Assembly (NCBI GenBank): GCA_947457285.1
Contig: CANGVZ010000116.1
Span: 1 to 6,847 of the forward strand
Direction of reading: 5' to 3'
DNA length: 6,847 nucleotides
DNA from: Flavobacteriales bacterium
GTDB taxonomy: Bacteria > Bacteroidota > Bacteroidia > Flavobacteriales_D > Sanyastnellaceae
The translations under genes were made by a program, and so were the position numbers. Below are positions 5,824 to 6,847 of this stretch, one piece after another. Within the stretch, counting starts at the first letter, position 1. Each line of letters starts with the position of its first letter. Under the pieces are notes generated by a model. It made no database searches and was not told the DNA's origin. It worked only from the letters and a program-made list of their open reading frames with translations.

Positions 5824-6019
5824 AGTTTGGAATTTGGAGTTTGGAATATGGAGTTTGGAATTTGGAGCTTGGAGATTGGAGTTTCCTTGTTCCTTGTTCC
5901 CCCCTGTTCCCCTTGTTCCTTGTTCTTTTTTTCCTTGTTCTTTTCCTCCTTGTTCCTTGTTCTTTTCCTCCTTGTTCTTTTTTTAGAATGAGAATCACAA
6001 TCAGAATGAGAATGAATGG
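5757..6019. repeat. 38-bp inverted repeat bracketing element 3
   Basis: The left arm 5757-5794 and right arm 5982-6019 are reverse complements at 35 of 38 positions (for example CACAATCAGAATGA on the right against TCATTCTGATTGTG on the left). Copy A (5603-5640) is a poorer match to the same right arm. Between the arms lies the purine-then-pyrimidine heptamer tract, whose halves can also pair imperfectly. The whole 263 bases can thus be drawn as one long imperfect hairpin. Confidence 0.8.
5822..5983 (+). repeat. Low-complexity composite element 3 (heptamer tracts)
   Basis: Nine perfectly phased heptamers of the form GGA(A/G)NNT run from 5822 to 5884, alternating mostly GGAGTTT and GGAATTT. 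From 5885 the strand switches to pyrimidine words (CCTTGTT, CCCCTTGTT, CTTTTCCTCC) up to a T-run ending at 5984. The architecture is the same as in elements 1 and 2, but the pyrimidine half is longer. The downstream gene on the same strand is the corrinoid adenosyltransferase, 360 bases away. The frames reading through (about 100-120 codons) are pure repeat translation. Confidence 0.9.
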
Positions 6020-6120
6020 AGATTGAGAGTGAGATTGGGATTGAGATGGAGAGTGAGATTGGGATTGAGAGTGGGGGTGAGAGTGAGAGTGGGGGTGAGA
6101 GTGAGAGTGGGGGGGAGATT
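6019..6120 (+). repeat. 6-bp purine-rich tandem array, 17 units
   Basis: Seventeen hexamers in strict register fill 6019-6120: GAGATT, GAGAGT, GAGATT, GGGATT and so on, ending with a higher-order unit of GGGGGT-GAGAGT-GAGAGT repeated. All bases except T are purines on the plus strand. Four G-runs of three or more (from 6061 on) occur, separated by 8-13 bases, so G-quadruplex formation is possible but not strongly favoured. The right arm of the 38-bp inverted repeat is also roughly hexameric (AGAATG, AGAATC, ACAATC) and may share its origin. Confidence 0.9.
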
Positions 6121-6133
6121 AAATAAAAACCAA

Positions 6134-6150
6134 GCCTCCCGTCGGGAGGC
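6134..6150 (-). terminator. GC-rich hairpin, terminator-like on the minus strand
   Basis: GCCTCCC (6134-6140) and GGGAGGC (6144-6150) form a perfect 7-bp stem with a GTC loop. On the minus strand it is followed by TTGGTTTTTATTT, a good T-run. On the plus strand no T-run follows. No minus-strand gene reaches it, so it may instead be a REP-like palindrome or a shield against antisense transcription. Confidence 0.5.
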
Positions 6151-6194
6151 CTGATTTAGGATTTGGGGGGAGGCGGATTTAACCTCAAAGCGAT

Positions 6195-6283
6195 CGGTCT
6201 CCCTTCCAAACATGTATAGATGATTCTAAGTGTTTCAAGAGCTTTTTTGAACAGAACAAATGAAGGGATTGGGGAGGAGACCG
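6195..6283 (+). promoter_or_regulatory. Inverted repeat in the upstream region of the adenosyltransferase gene
   Basis: CGGTCTCC (6195-6202) and GGAGACCG (6276-6283) are exact reverse complements. The 73 bases between them include a weaker TTCAA...TTGAA hairpin near 6235-6251. The structure ends 61 bases before ATG 6345 and could be a folded 5' leader. The word GTAATTGCGAA follows at 6300-6310. I see no conserved cobalamin-riboswitch core. The rest of 6151-6344 shows nothing I recognise. Confidence 0.35.
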
Positions 6284-6344
6284 TTCTAAGGTATTTCCCG
6301 TAATTGCGAAAACTTATGCATCTTGCGGCGGTTTACTAAACATT

Positions 6345-6847
6345 ATGAAGATCTACACCAAAAAAGGAGACGACGGTACTACGGGTTTGCTCGGTGGCAC
6401 TCGCGTACCGAAACATCATTTGCGCATCGAATCATACGGAACAGTGGATGAGCTCAACTCTTACTTAGGCCTCTTGCGCGATTTGCATCCTGTGCTTGAA
6501 AGCGAGGTGTTGGAGATTCAAGACCGTCTGTTTACCCTTGGAAGCCATCTAGCACTCGATCCATCTCACGTGGGAAAGATGAATCTGCCTCAAATCGACG
6601 AGCGCGATGTTACTTTCTTGGAGCAACGTATGGATGCCATGGATGAGGTCTTGCCTCCCATGCGCAATTTCGTATTGCCGGGTGGTCATCCGGTGGTTTC
6701 TCACTGCCACGTGGCACGCACAATATGTCGGAGGGCCGAACGTTTGGTGGCGGCGCTCAATGAGCATGAGCCTGTGCCTCAAGTGATTATGCATTATCTG
6801 AATCGTCTGAGCGACTATTTATTCGTCCTTTCGAGGAAGTTGACGCA
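6345..6847 (+). CDS. pduO: PduO-type corrinoid (cob(I)alamin) adenosyltransferase, partial at right edge
   Basis: The enzyme transfers the adenosyl group of ATP to reduced corrinoid, giving the adenosylcobalamin cofactor used by enzymes such as methylmalonyl-CoA mutase. The visible 167 residues begin at ATG 6345 with the ATP-binding N-terminus MKIYTKKGDDGTTGLLGG, then ESYGTVDELNSYLG (29-42), NFVLPGG (108-114), the ARTICRRAERLV helix (124-135) with the conserved arginines, and YLNRLSDYLFVLSRK (151-165). The family is usually about 180-195 residues, so only the last 15-25 are missing beyond the window. It acts in the cytosol as a trimer in characterised members. No other cobalamin gene is in the window. 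Upstream lies 800 bases of repeats and a possible structured leader; no clear promoter or Shine-Dalgarno sequence was found. Confidence 0.95.
   Translation, partial: MKIYTKKGDDGTTGLLGGTRVPKHHLRIESYGTVDELNSYLGLLRDLHPVLESEVLEIQDRLFTLGSHLALDPSHVGKMNLPQIDERDVTFLEQRMDAMDEVLPPMRNFVLPGGHPVVSHCHVARTICRRAERLVAALNEHEPVPQVIMHYLNRLSDYLFVLSRKLT

Noticed and set aside
5630..5986. Open frames of about 97-118 codons on both strands through 5630-6026 as candidate genes
   Set aside because: Their translations are direct readings of 6- and 7-bp repeats (W-N-L-E-F-G, P-C-S-L-F-P), frames are open on both strands at once, and there is no start context or domain.
5546..6120. CRISPR array
   Set aside because: The repeats are short and contiguous with no unique spacers of 25-40 bases, and no cas gene is present.
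6121..6344. Cobalamin riboswitch before the adenosyltransferase
   Set aside because: The conserved core segments of that riboswitch class are not visible on the plus strand; only a simple inverted repeat is seen.

Overview
The window looks like the chromosome of a member of the Bacteroidota, probably near Flavobacteriales or a related lineage. The evidence is a protein with a type IX secretion system (T9SS) C-terminal sorting domain, A-rich leaders without clear Shine-Dalgarno sequences, candidate promoters close to the TTG-N19-TAnnTTTG form, and a Bacteroidota-type N-terminus at the left edge. No phage, transposase, CRISPR array, tRNA or rRNA gene was seen. The clade assignment is inference.

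Layout: (1) 1-286, minus: the start of a gene of unknown function that runs off the left edge. (2) 443-2329, plus: a PlsC-type acyltransferase fused to an adenylate-forming-like domain whose catalytic motifs are eroded. (3) 2334-4226, minus: read in transcription order, a secreted thioredoxin-fold protein, truB, and a small TM2-domain protein, with a low-complexity element between truB and TM2. (4) 4227-4644: non-coding, with an orphan plus-strand terminator and a second copy of the element. (5) 4645-5541, plus: a secreted protein with a T9SS tail. (6) 5542-6344: 800 bp without a gene, packed with nested repeats (8-bp, 14-bp, 7-bp and 6-bp tandem arrays, an approximately 85-bp duplication, and a 38-bp inverted repeat bracketing a third copy of the element). 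(7) 6345-right edge, plus: a PduO-type corrinoid adenosyltransferase, cut at its 3' end.

The genes are mostly housekeeping or cell-envelope functions: membrane lipid acylation, tRNA pseudouridylation, envelope redox chemistry, secretion and cobalamin activation. They do not form one pathway. The unusual content is non-coding. Three composite elements share one architecture: phased GGA(A/G)TTT heptamers, then pyrimidine heptamers of the TTGTTCC type whose GGAA/TTCC cores are mutually complementary. Each points in the same direction as the gene downstream of it. Two of them end where a TTG-N19-TA promoter-like pair can be drawn, and one runs over the stop codon of truB. The most interesting coding observation is the in-frame but apparently dead adenylation domain fused to the acyltransferase.
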